This document shows positions 45,431 to 54,000 of a stretch of DNA of 64,000 nucleotides, one piece after another. Location of the stretch: positions 10,461,766 through 10,525,765 of the forward strand of contig CM039467.1 of the NCBI GenBank assembly GCA_022414725.1. Reading direction: 5' to 3'. Each line of letters opens with the position of its first letter. Position 1 is the first letter of the stretch. The notes below the pieces were generated by a model. That model did no database searches. It saw only the letters and a program-made list of their open reading frames with translations, and was not told where the DNA came from. This DNA comes from Microglena sp. YARC. Lineage: Eukaryota > Chlorophyta > Chlorophyceae > Chlamydomonadales > Chlamydomonadaceae. Made by a program: the position numbers and the translations under genes.

Positions 45431-46799
45431 ATGCGGACAAGGACCTTCACCTGCACGCATGCATATATATAGGGACCGGCTTATCATATGATGTTGACCA
45501 AGGGTGAGAATGATATAATATGATATCATACAAATTGCATCATATAATATTGTATATAAATGGTAACTTTGGCCTAGTCAGACTCCCGGCATCATATGAA
45601 TATATGATATCATATGATGAAATGATATCATATATCATACTGCCATTCCCTACGTATACATTTAGAGAGAGAGTGATCTATCTTGTGTAAATTATAATAA
45701 TTGAATGCTTATCAAGATCCAAAACGCAACATGTATGCATGCATCACAAGTAGGGGGGGTGGTGTGTGGGGGGGTGGGGGTGGGTGGGTGGGTGGGTGGG
45801 GGGATGTTGTGATATGGGGCAGATAGGTACAACAGCCAACAGCCAACATGTCTGCATGCATCACAAGTAGGGGTGTTGGTGTGGGTGTGTGGGTGTGTGT
45901 GGGGGGGGGATATTGTGATATGGGGCAGATAGGTACAACAGCCAACAGCCAACATGTCTGCATGCATCACAAGTAGGGGTCGGCTATGTCATATAAAATG
46001 AGTGAATAAATAATATTACATAATATTATATAATATCAGTCGGACGAGCCGTCTCACCAGAAATTTGAATTTATTTGAAAAACTAATATTATTGTGTCAC
46101 TATAATAATATTAGTTAATATTAGTTTTTCAATCACTAACATTAGTTGCCGTCCCCTAATCACAAGGCGCATTGGCATTAGCGTTGATCTGGTTGAAGGG
46201 CTGAAGAAAGACCACTTATGTACACAGCATGGTGGTTTTGTTATGCTCCTTGTTATCCCATGGTTTTAACCACACACCACCACCACCACTACCACACGCA
46301 CACATGCATGCATAGATTGATTAGTAGCTGTGTTATACTTCTTTGTCAGTGGTGTAAACTACACACCACCACCACCACCTCCACCACCAAACACCACAAC
46401 CACCACAACCACACATGCACACACATACACAATCACACAAGCATATGTACACTCAACCCCCCATCCCACACACACAAACTAACACACGTACTAACACACC
46501 ACCACCACAACAGCAGCAACAACACACACACTCACCTTGATCCCAGGACCCAGTGACTGAGCCACCTTCTGAATCCCCTCGTCTTCGTGGAAACTCGGGG
46601 TCGCCAGGATAACTGCATCTGCCCACGCCACTGCCTCGGGAATCTTGTCCACGCTGGCATAGCTGTTCTTCGACATCATTTCGCGCGTCTTCTCACTGCT
46701 CGGATCTCGAACGCCGAATTTGATGCGGAAGTTTTTCTGCGATAATCTCTGGGCTAGGGTGGTGCCCACCGAGCCAGCTCCGACCACTGCTACTTTCAT
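35235..46799 (-). CDS. Rossmann-fold NADP oxidoreductase (F420-dependent NADP reductase-like)
   Basis: Four coding exons: 46536-46799, 44796-44871, about 38831-39054 and 35235-35348, about 225 residues with phases 0, 1 and 0. The N-terminus [20 protein letters not shown] has the dinucleotide-binding GxGxxG at residues 7-12. It is followed by [30 protein letters not shown] (residues 91-109), KAFNT and [11 protein letters not shown], then [16 protein letters not shown]. This order is that of the NADP oxidoreductase, coenzyme F420-dependent family, which moves hydride between NADP(H) and a cofactor. Whether this organism uses F420 is unknown, so the substrate is open. The exon 3 copy joined to the true acceptor carries indels and a damaged donor, while intact donor-end copies lie downstream. 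The gene may therefore be misassembled, variably spliced or decaying. Exon 4 ends with Met-Gln and TAA. Confidence 0.85.
35358..35548. repeat. GGTCAGTGGGTG minisatellite
   Basis: Short GTGGGTCAGT units next to the acceptor of oxidoreductase exon 4. Confidence 0.92.
35655..36600. repeat. 14-bp array (CAGGGTGGCTATTA), about 65 copies
   Basis: Runs of GGTGGCTATTACAG with substitutions at the A/G positions. Three units equal 42 bp, so a Gly-Tyr-Tyr-Arg-Val-Ala open frame runs through; it is not a gene. Shorter stretches resume at 36650-36720 and 36780-36815. Confidence 0.97.
36595..38830 (-). repeat. Oxidoreductase exon 3 3' end plus donor, about 18 copies
   Basis: On the minus strand codons for [13 protein letters not shown] followed by a GTACGTGG or GTATGTGT donor recur every 90-150 bp, with C-rich or (CA)n spacers. 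Copies lie near 36895, 36985, 37105, 37270, 37440, 37815, 37910, 37985, 38070, 38180, 38280, 38385, 38475, 38565, 38650 and 38740. Two longer copies, at 37480-37610 and 37690-37770, also include [12 protein letters not shown]. Confidence 0.95.
39055..40060 (-). repeat. Oxidoreductase exon 3 5' end plus acceptor copies in (GGTGTT)n
   Basis: GACGTCGGGGAGGAAGTCTT then GAAGCA...CCACCTG is repeated near 39158-39205, 39345-39390 and 39678-39715. GTTGGTGTTGGTGT microsatellite fills the spaces. All copies lie upstream of the acceptor at 39054. Confidence 0.93.
40061..40540 (-). repeat. Further exon 3-head copies and SINE S3 fragment
   Basis: GACGTTGTGTAGGACGTCTT then GAAGTAGTT at 40240-40270 continues the exon-head series. 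The ~170-bp block with AGCCACTCTTCACGGTTT and TCAACCTATCTGGAATAATC is itself duplicated (40100-40180 and 40310-40350, again 41410-41470 and 41615-41670). GTGGTATTAAGGGTGCCCCG at 40379-40398 is SINE body. Confidence 0.8.
40540..40800 (-). mobile_element. tRNA-derived SINE (family S1), diverged copy
   Basis: The minus strand begins near 40795 with an A-box, TGGCTCAGTGGCAGAGC, and a T-arm-like GGGGTTTTAACCCCC. The tail AAATTTCCATTATTTTTTAT is AT-rich. The body is shared with 17190-17462 only in part. Confidence 0.75.
40812..41062 (+). mobile_element. tRNA-derived SINE (family S3), best-preserved copy
   Basis: The head has TGGTCTAGTGGTAGACC (A-box region) and a T-arm with a perfect 5-bp stem, GGGGGTTCGACTCCCCC, matching the B-box consensus. 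The body GATGGTAGCTTGTCCAGTTG and CCACGCCCCAGCAGGCG is shared with 22150-22260. Body fragments are at 44935-44995 and 45240-45300 in reverse. An anticodon arm cannot be assigned. Confidence 0.85.
41095..41250 (-). mobile_element. SINE-tail fragment (family S2)
   Basis: Minus-strand copy of the CTCCGGCTTACGCTATGGTG to GGATGTAACAATTT module, with AAATTTAAATTTAAA at its tail end. Confidence 0.8.
41255..41690 (-). repeat. Exon 3-head copies, continued
   Basis: GTGACCAAGACATTGGGGAT then GAAGTCTTGAAGCCACCTGG at 41295-41335, and GACATTGTGGAGGACGTCTT at 41538-41557, extend the exon 3 5'-end series about 2.5 kb from the exon. Confidence 0.85.
41700..44045. repeat. ~130-180 bp diverged array (TCTGATCTATCTACCAGAAC)
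   Basis: About 14 copies of a unit with TGATCCCCACCAACGACCAA, TCCACCTGCAATCCGTGCCT and ACCAAATTCCTGTCTAC. It is interrupted by the LINE fragment at 43135-43767. Divergence between copies is high, so the array is old. Confidence 0.93.
43135..43767 (-). mobile_element. LINE (non-LTR retrotransposon) 3' fragment
   Basis: The minus-strand reading ends at 43409 and contains a reverse-transcriptase-associated zinc-finger pattern: [18 protein letters not shown], i.e. C-x2-C-x9-H-x3-C, then [13 protein letters not shown]. This pattern typifies the C-terminal end of LINE ORF2 proteins. The 3' end at 43135-43155 is a short-repeat tail, (TGTAA)n on the minus strand. The element is 5'-truncated and sits inside a tandem array whose unit resumes on both sides. 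Confidence 0.82.
44046..44795 (-). repeat. Oxidoreductase exon 2 3' end plus donor, about 9 copies
   Basis: TTTACCTGATTTTGATGCCC, the reverse complement of exon end plus GTAAAT donor, recurs near 44067, 44099, 44130, 44217, 44250, 44279, 44312, 44340 and 44664 before the real one at 44791. Two copies extend further to GGACCTCCATAGC. A ~60-bp CAACTGTCTCGTAACTAACT array lies between (44398-44600). Confidence 0.95.
44872..45469 (-). repeat. Oxidoreductase exon 2 5' end plus acceptor copies, with (TA)n and (CT)n
   Basis: GGACCTTTCCCTGCATGCAT at 44995-45014, its inverted form GCATGCAGGGAAAGGTCCTT at 45037-45056, three more GGGAAAGGTCCTTATATATA at 45075-45145, and decayed copies at 45300-45330 and 45437-45460 all derive from the acceptor-exon junction at 44855-44885. 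Some copies are inverted, unlike in other introns. Two SINE S3 body fragments lie at 44935-44995 and 45240-45300. Confidence 0.88.
45470..45652. mobile_element. Palindromic MITE (family T), copy 4
   Basis: Ends TAGGGACCGGCT and CTGCCATTCCCTA, with an ATATGATATCATA-rich interior. It is inserted in a (TA)n tract. Confidence 0.9.
45735..45972. repeat. ~115-bp duplication with G-rich core
   Basis: CAACATGT(A/C)TGCATGCATCA then CAAGTAGGGG opens each copy, and GGGGCAGATAGGTACAACAG closes it. Confidence 0.92.
45974..46158. mobile_element. Palindromic MITE (family T-like), copy 5
   Basis: Ends TAGGGGTCGGC and GCCGTCCCCTA are inverted repeats related to family T. The interior differs, being rich in AATATTA and ACTAATATTA. 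It begins where a tandem repeat unit ends. Confidence 0.82.
46260..46535. repeat. CCACCA/CACA-rich intron
   Basis: Low-complexity CA and CCA repeats next to the donor of oxidoreductase exon 1. Confidence 0.85.
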
Positions 46800-47007
46800 C
46801 TTCTCTCACGGCACTTATAAGTTATAGTGATTGCTAAGGGCTCTGGTAGAGCTCGGGGGAAAGGATAAAAGCAATCATTCAAGTTGGCGTGGCTTGACGA
46901 ATTCGCACGGACTGGCCTCAGGTGGCCTCAGGAGCAAGATTTTGAGAAGGAAATCGTCATGATCAAGGTCTACCTCTTACCTACCTCTTGCCGAGATTTG
47001 GTGTGAT

Positions 47008-47039
<32 letters not shown>

Positions 47040-47325
47040 TACACACACACACACACACACTCCCCACTACCCTCGGACTTGTACCCAGTGGTGCAAGCAC
47101 CACAGTCACACGCACTATTTCCGTTTTTTTTAGTAGTTAAATATCTTCTTCTTCTTCTTCAAGTCCTATCTTTTGCGAATTCCAATGCTTGACAAAATGG
47201 CAAAAATAAAACTACTACAAAAATAAATCAATACAACTACTGCAAGTCATTAATTCAAAACAGCAGAAAGTCGATATACCAGTACTTCCTCTGTTATGTA
47301 GTTTGGCAGACATTGACTCCTCTAC
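46800..47325 (-). promoter_or_regulatory. Region upstream of the oxidoreductase; poly-C and CA run
   Basis: Only about 1.2 kb separates this start codon from the stop of the FKBP gene. No core promoter motif is seen. A poly-C of about 30 followed by (CA)n lies at 47010-47060. Confidence 0.35.
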
Positions 47326-47501
47326 CAGGGTACTTCCATTGACCAAATAGGCCAGCGCTTTAGCGCACTTGAAAACAAAAAAACTGCGCTTTGTAGTGCA
47401 AAATTTGCTTGGTGCGCCAACAGGGGGGTGCAAAAAATTGCGCGAAACGCGCAGTGGGGCTCAAAAAGGCAGTGCGCCAGCGCGTGCTTGGAAGTACCCT
47501 G
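47326..47501. mobile_element. hAT-like MITE, copy 2
   Basis: Terminal repeats CAGGGTACTTCC and GGAAGTACCCTG. Flanks TCCTCTAC (47318-47325) and TCCTCCAC (47502-47509) form an 8-bp target duplication with one mismatch. The interior is rich in GCGC and shares GGGGCTCAAAAAGGCAG with the copy at 30485 in reverse. Confidence 0.88.
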
Positions 47502-47504
47502 TCC

Positions 47505-47765
47505 TCCACCCTTTCAGCTAGCTGCACCATTCAGGTTACTTCAGGAGGACACTCTAGCTCTGCTGCCTGAGGCGCAACTAATTGTATAGCCTGCAAACTG
47601 CGATGACAGACCCTTCTTTCTGGTTAAGAGGCCCTTCCCACGATCCGTCCTGTGACACAACGGACCCTTGAACGTTGTGTCTGCGAAGAAGGACGCAGCG
47701 TCCTGAACAAATCTGATTGGCTCATCCACCTTTTCAGATAGCTGTACCATTGAACCGTAGTCGTT
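47505..47765 (-). repeat. Dispersed repeat C, long copy
   Basis: Includes TTCAGGAGGACACTCTAGCT, TGCTGCCTGAGGCGCAACTA, GTATAGCCTGC and GGACGCAGCGTCCTGAACA. It aligns in reverse with 48340-48475 and 57030-57330. CCTTTTCAGATAGCTGTACC duplicates CCTTTCAGCTAGCTGCACC at its start. Confidence 0.78.
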
Positions 47766-47769
47766 TTTC

Positions 47770-48010
47770 TTTTACTTCCTAAATGAAAAAGTGATTTGTT
47801 TGCGTTTACATTTTCCTGGTTAAGTGGTTATATATATGTTTTCTTACTGCCAAAGCTGGCGAGCTGCCAAATTGCTGGCTGAAGCTGTGCCAAAAAATAG
47901 TTGGCCCCAGTGACAGCAAACGGGCTTCCCTCCACAACCTCACGCCATAAAAAAAGGAATAGGGCTGAATGAGGCCAGAATAAGGCGTACTATTTATTGG
48001 TTTATTATTA
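47770..48010 (+). repeat. Dispersed repeat D and family W copies
   Basis: TTGTTTGCGTTTACATTTTC with AATTGCTGGCTGAAGCTG (repeat D, compare 3365-3460), followed by GGCCCCAGTGACAGCAAACG and AAGGCGTACTATTTATT (family W). Confidence 0.78.
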
Positions 48011-48044
48011 CTCTCCTTATTCTAGCGAAAGATCACTTGAAAGA

Positions 48045-51000
48045 TTAAAGCTCCTTCTTGCCCTCCACCTGGGCACCACCGTCCTTCAGCAGCTTCATCC
48101 TCATGCTGAGCCAGTCGGCCAGCTCGGGCTTCATCTTGGCAGCGTCCATGCCACTCAGGCGGGCGAGCTCCTTGTTGGCGGCAGCTGGCTCCTTGTACTT
48201 GGTCAGGAAGGCAGTCTGCTTCTCATCGCATCCCTCCATGGTCTTAGCGTCGCAGCGATTGGCAGGGACCTGAGGTTGGGTAAAAATATTGGATATTTGA
48301 TCAGATTCGAATGAATGGGTTTCCACCCCAAAGGATGGGTCTGGGGTTGTTCAGGATGCTGCGTCCTCCGTCGCACACACAACGTCGAAGGGTCCGCTGT
48401 GTTGAAGGACGCAGGCTATACAATTGGTTGTGTCTCAGGCAGCAGAACTGGTGGTCCTCCTGAAGTACCCTGGACAGGTCTCCATACGCTAGCCGTAAAA
48501 ACTAACATACATACATACACTAGCCTTAACTAACAATTATCTTAGCTAAAACTAACCCAGCGAGAACGTTAGAAAGAGCCCCTCAACCCACCCACTCACC
48601 TTCCCATTAACCTTCAACGCACCTTCCAACCCACCTCACCAACCCATCCTTCACACACCTCACCAACCCATCACCCAACCACCAACCTTCCAACCCACCT
48701 CACCAACCCATCCTTCACACACCTCACCAACCCATCACCCAACCACCAACCCTTCAACGCACCTTCCAACCCACCTCACCAACCCATCCTTCACACACCT
48801 CACCAACCCATTACCCAACCACCAACCCTTCAACCCACCTCACTATCCCACCATTCATCTTGATGATCTCCATGGTAAAGACGAGGGGGTCTCCAGTCTT
48901 GATATAAGTCAGACACGAACAAAAGAATGAGCTTTTCAACCCATCACACACCCACCTCACCAACCCACCCTTCATCTTGATGATCTCCATGGTAAAGACG
49001 AGGGGGTCTCCAGTATTGATATTGGTCAGACACGAACAAAAGAATGAGCTTTTCGACCCATCACCCAACCACCAACCCTTCACACACCCACCTCACCAAC
49101 CCACCCTTCATCTTGATGATCTCCATGGTAAAGACGAGGGGGCTCCAGTCTTGATATGGGTCAGACACGAACAAAAGAATGAGCTTTTCAACCCATCACC
49201 CAACCACCAACCCTTCACACACCCACCACCCACCTTGTCACCCTTGATCTTGATGATCTCCATGGTGAAGACGAGGGGATCTCCGGCCTTGATATCGCCT
49301 CCCTTGTCCTGGTCACCATAGGCAAGCTCGCTGGGAATGTACATCTCCCACTTGTCGCCCTCAACCATCAGCTGCATGGCCTCAGTCCAGCCCTTGATCA
49401 CTGCAGGGGTTTGTTAGGTGTTTGTTGGGTGTTTGTTTGATTAGTTAGTATTTGTTGTGTCAATCTGTGTGTGTCCAGCCCTTCATCACTACAGGGTTTT
49501 GTTGTATAAGTTTAGTTTAGTTATGTTTTGGCTGATCCCCCCCCCCTCTGGGGCGTGGGTCACAGGGTCCAGGGCCACCCTGTTGTTCGTCTGTTGGTTT
49601 GTGCGACCGACGTGCGACTGAGACGAAGCCTGGCACGTAAGCTCGAGTCGAGTCTTAAGATTACAGCTGCATTGGAATGCCTGTCGAACTAACTTTCTGA
49701 CTAACTAGCTAGCTTCAGCTTTGGCCCCGGAGGTGGGTGGAAGGAGCTGCCTAGAAGCTGCTGCGAGTAGTCCCAAAGAAACAGTGGCCGTGGATGGAGC
49801 TGCCTAGAAGCTGCTACGAGTAGCCCCAAAAGAAACAGTGGCCGTGGAAGGAGCTGCCTAGAAGCTGCTACGAGTAGCCCCAAAGAAACAGTGGCCGTGG
49901 AAGGAGCTACCTAGAAGCTGCTACGAGTAGCCCCAAAAGAAACAGTGGCCGTGGAAGGAGCTGCCTAGAAGCTGCTACGAGTAGCCCCAGAGAAACAGTG
50001 GCCGTTGAAGGAGCTGCCTAGAAGCTGCTACGAGTAGCCCCAAAAGAAACAGTGGCCGTGGATGGAGCTGCCTAGAAGCTGCTACGAGTAGCCCCAAAAG
50101 AAACAGTGGCCGTGGAAGGAGCTGCCTAGAAGCTGCTACGAGTAGCCCCAAAGAAACAGTGGCCGTGGAAGGAGCTACCTAGAAGCTGCTACGAGTAGCC
50201 CCAAAAGAAACAGTGGCCGTGGAAGGAGCTGCCTAGAAGCTGCTACGAGTAGCCCCAAAGAAACAGTGGCCGTTGAAGGAGCTGCCTAGAAGCTGCTACG
50301 AGTAGCCCCAAAAGAAACAGTGGCCGTGGAAGGAGCTGCCTAGAAGCTGCTACGAGTAGCCCCAAAAGAAACAGTGGCCTCGGAAGGTATTGTATGTTTG
50401 TTACAGTCCAGGGGTAGGCCAAATAGACTAAAGGGACTTGCCCAACCGTTAGGAAGAGCTTAAAAAGAAAAAACACTGATGAACTGAACCCCAAACAATC
50501 GATTAACCGACGGGGGCCCTGAGTTTGTGCTACAGTGATAATTTATTTCTACAATAGAATTAAATCATCATCTCAGCTGGGATGATAATTTAATTGTGCG
50601 ATTATTATAAGGTATTGTGATGCTAGGTTTTTGGCAGAGCCCCCCCTTCAGGGGAGGCAGGAGCCCCAAGGGTTACCCATTTGTCTGTCTGTGCGTCCGT
50701 CCGAACGACCGAAAAATTGAAGCCTGACAAGTCAGCCAACTGTCTCATAACTAACTGGCTTCGGTCTGCTCCAGTACGTTTCCACCTGTCGTTCAGTTGC
50801 CAACACACTTCGCCAATTTTCCGCATCGTTTGCAACGCGCGCTTGGTACTTGTCTTCTGTTATCTTACATCCCAGTTCGGCAAATGGTTCAATGGTTGAT
50901 CATTCCGCTGGACTGAAAAAGTGAAGGGTTCGAATCCCTGCGGGTGTGCATTAGTGTTCGCGGCCGCTGTCAACCGCCATGGTAGCACTGCCCAGTTTAA

Positions 51001-54000
51001 GAAGCAGCCTGATCTCTAAGAAGTGGTCGAACTGTGCGATCCTGACACATGCATCCCACACTAGGGGACCCCTAAAAACAGAAACTAGCGCGGACCGTCC
51101 CCTGCCAGTAATGGTGTGGCGTGGTGTGGCATGGTGTGGTGCAGGTGTGGTGCGGGTTAACGGCTAGTGGCGTGGGATGCAGGCTCCTGTTAATTCTGAA
51201 CCATTTAGGTTAAAGGCATCCGCTGCTTCACGTCCGCACATCCAGCAGATCGGCCGCGGCACTAAGGTTGGTCATGCCATCAGGGGCGGTTAATAGACCA
51301 GATGAGACTGCAGACGAGACCAGAGCCAAGACTAGAACTTACCAGCTAAGCCCAGACCCTAGTCAAGCCAAGCCAAGACTAGAACAGACCATAGTCAAGC
51401 CAAGCCAAGAATAGAACAGACCCTAGTCAAGCCAAGCCAAGAATAGAACAGACCCTAGTCAAGCCAAGCCAAGACTAGAACAGACCCTAGTCAAGCCAAG
51501 CCAAGACTATATCAGACCATAGTTAAGCCAAGCCAAGACTATAACAGACCCTAGTCAAGCCAAGCCAAGACTATAACAGACCCTAGTCAAGCCAAGCCAA
51601 GCCAAGACTAGAACAGACCATATTCAAGCCAACCCAAGACTAGAACAGACCCTAGCCAAGCCAAGCCAAGACCGCATGTAAGACCATCGCCAAGACCAGA
51701 CCAGACACAATCACCAAACACAGTGTCACACAGCCCAGTCACGGCCGTAGCTGAACAAAGTCACAGTAACAAACGGATACCCAGTAACACACACACAGCC
51801 TCAGTCACAGCCAGAGCCACACACACAGCCTCAGTCACAGTAACAAACGGATACCCAGTAACACACACATTATCACAGCACCAAGTAGCACACCTTGCTT
51901 GGGAGGGAACGGTAGTGAGGGTGACACAGTCACAACCACGCACACACAGTGTCACACAGCCTCAGTCACAGCCAGAGACACACACACATTATCACAGCAC
52001 CAAGTAGCACACCTTGGTTGGGGGAGAAGGTAGTGGGGGTGACGCGCATGTAGCTTGAATCAAGAGAGGACATACCCACACCCACATCCACTCACAAACA
52101 CACGCACTTAGTAACAGAAGGACACCCACACACCTTGGTTAGGGGCCAAGGTAGTGGGGGTGCAGGGCCTGTAGCTTGAATCAAGAGAGGACATACACAC
52201 ACCCACATCCACTCACAAACACACCCACACAGAAACAGTAACACACCCACACACCTTGGTTAGGGGCAAAGTTAGTGGGGGTGCTGCGGCTGTAGCTTGA
52301 ATCAAGAGAGGACATACCCACACCCACTCACAAACACACACACAGAAACAGTAACACACACACACACCTTGGTTAGGGGCAAAGGTAGTGGGGGTACCGC
52401 GGCTGTAGCTTGAATCAAGAGAGGACATACCCACACCCACTCACAAACACACCCACACAGAAACACACCCACACACCTTGGTTAGGGGCGAAGGTAGTGG
52501 GGGTACCGCGGCTGTAGCTTGAATCAAACTCTTTTCCAGTAATGAGGGTACCCGCGTAGTGGCAGTCGCAGGGGGAGTTGACGGTGGGATGGAATGAGCC
52601 AGTTCCCCTAGTAATGACCTAGGCATGCAAGTAGGGTGAGGTAGGAGGGTCATGGAAATGGAAACTATAGTTCGTATGGTGTGGGTCAGTGTGGTGTGGA
52701 GTAGTGTGGTGTGGACTATGGCGGTGTAGTGTGGGGTAGTGTGGTGTGTGGCAGTGGGATGGAATGAGCCAGTTCCCTTAGTCATCACCTAGGTATGCAA
52801 GTAGGGCGAGGTAGGAGGCTTATGGCAATGGCGAGGAGAGTTGGAGTGGTGTGGAGTAGTGTGGTGTGGACTGTGGCGGTGTGGGGTGGGGTAATGTGGT
52901 GTGAGGCAGTGGGGTGGAATGAGCCAAATCCCTTGTACTGACCTAGGTATGCAAGTAGGGTGTTGTAGGAGGGTCATGGAAATGGAAATGTTATTTGGTA
53001 TGGTGTGGATTACTGTGGTGTGGTGTGGGGTAGTGTGGTGCGTGGCAGTGGGATGGAATGAGCCAGTTCCCTTAGTCATCACCTAGGTATGCAAGTAGGG
53101 CGAGGTAGGAGGCTTATGGCAATGGCGAGGAGAGTTGGAGTGGTGTGGAGTAGTGTGGTGTGGACTGTGGCGGTGTGGGGTGGGGTAATGTGGTGTGAGG
53201 CAGTGGGGTGGAATGAGCCAGTTCCCTTGTACTGACCTAGGTATGCAAGTAGGGTTTTGTAGGAGGGTCATGGAAATGGAAACGTTATTTGGTATGGTGT
53301 GGATTACTGTGGTGTGGTGTGGGGTAGTGTGGTGTGTGGCAGTGGGATGGAATGAGCCAGTTCCCTTAGTCATCACCTAGGTATGCAAGTAGGGCGAGGT
53401 AGGAGGCTTATGGCAATGGCGAGGAGAGTTGGAGTGGTGTGGAGTAGTGTGGTGTGGACTGCGGCGGTGTGGGGTGGGGTAATGTGGTGTGAGGCAGTGG
53501 GGTGGAATGAGCCAGTTCCCTTGTACTGACCTAGGTATGCAAGTAGGGTTTTGTAGGAGGGTCATGGAAATGGAAACGTTATTTGGTATGGTGTGGATTA
53601 CTGTGGTGTGGTGTGGGGTAGTGTGGTGTGTGGCAGTGGGATGGAATGAGCCAGTTCCCTTAGTCATCACCTAGGTATGCAAGTAGGGCGAGGTAGGAGG
53701 CTTATGGCAATGGCGAGGAGAGTTGGAGTGGTGTGGAGTAGTGTGGTGTGGACTGTGGCGGTGTGGGGTGGGGTAATGTGGTGTGAGGCAGTGGGGTGGA
53801 ATGAGCGAGTTCCCTTGGTCATCACCTAGGTATGCAAGTAGGGCGAGGTAGGAGGCTTATGGTAATGGTAAGTACAGTTAGTGTGGTATGGAGTAGTGTG
53901 GTGTGGACTATAGCAATGCGGTGTTGGGTAGTGTGGTGTGAGGCAGTGGAATGGATTGAGCCAGTTCCTCTAGTAATCACCTAGGAATGCAAGTAGGGCG

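Noticed and set aside
49735..50392. CRISPR-like regular array
   Set aside because: The units are contiguous, with no unique spacers, and the context is a eukaryotic intron.
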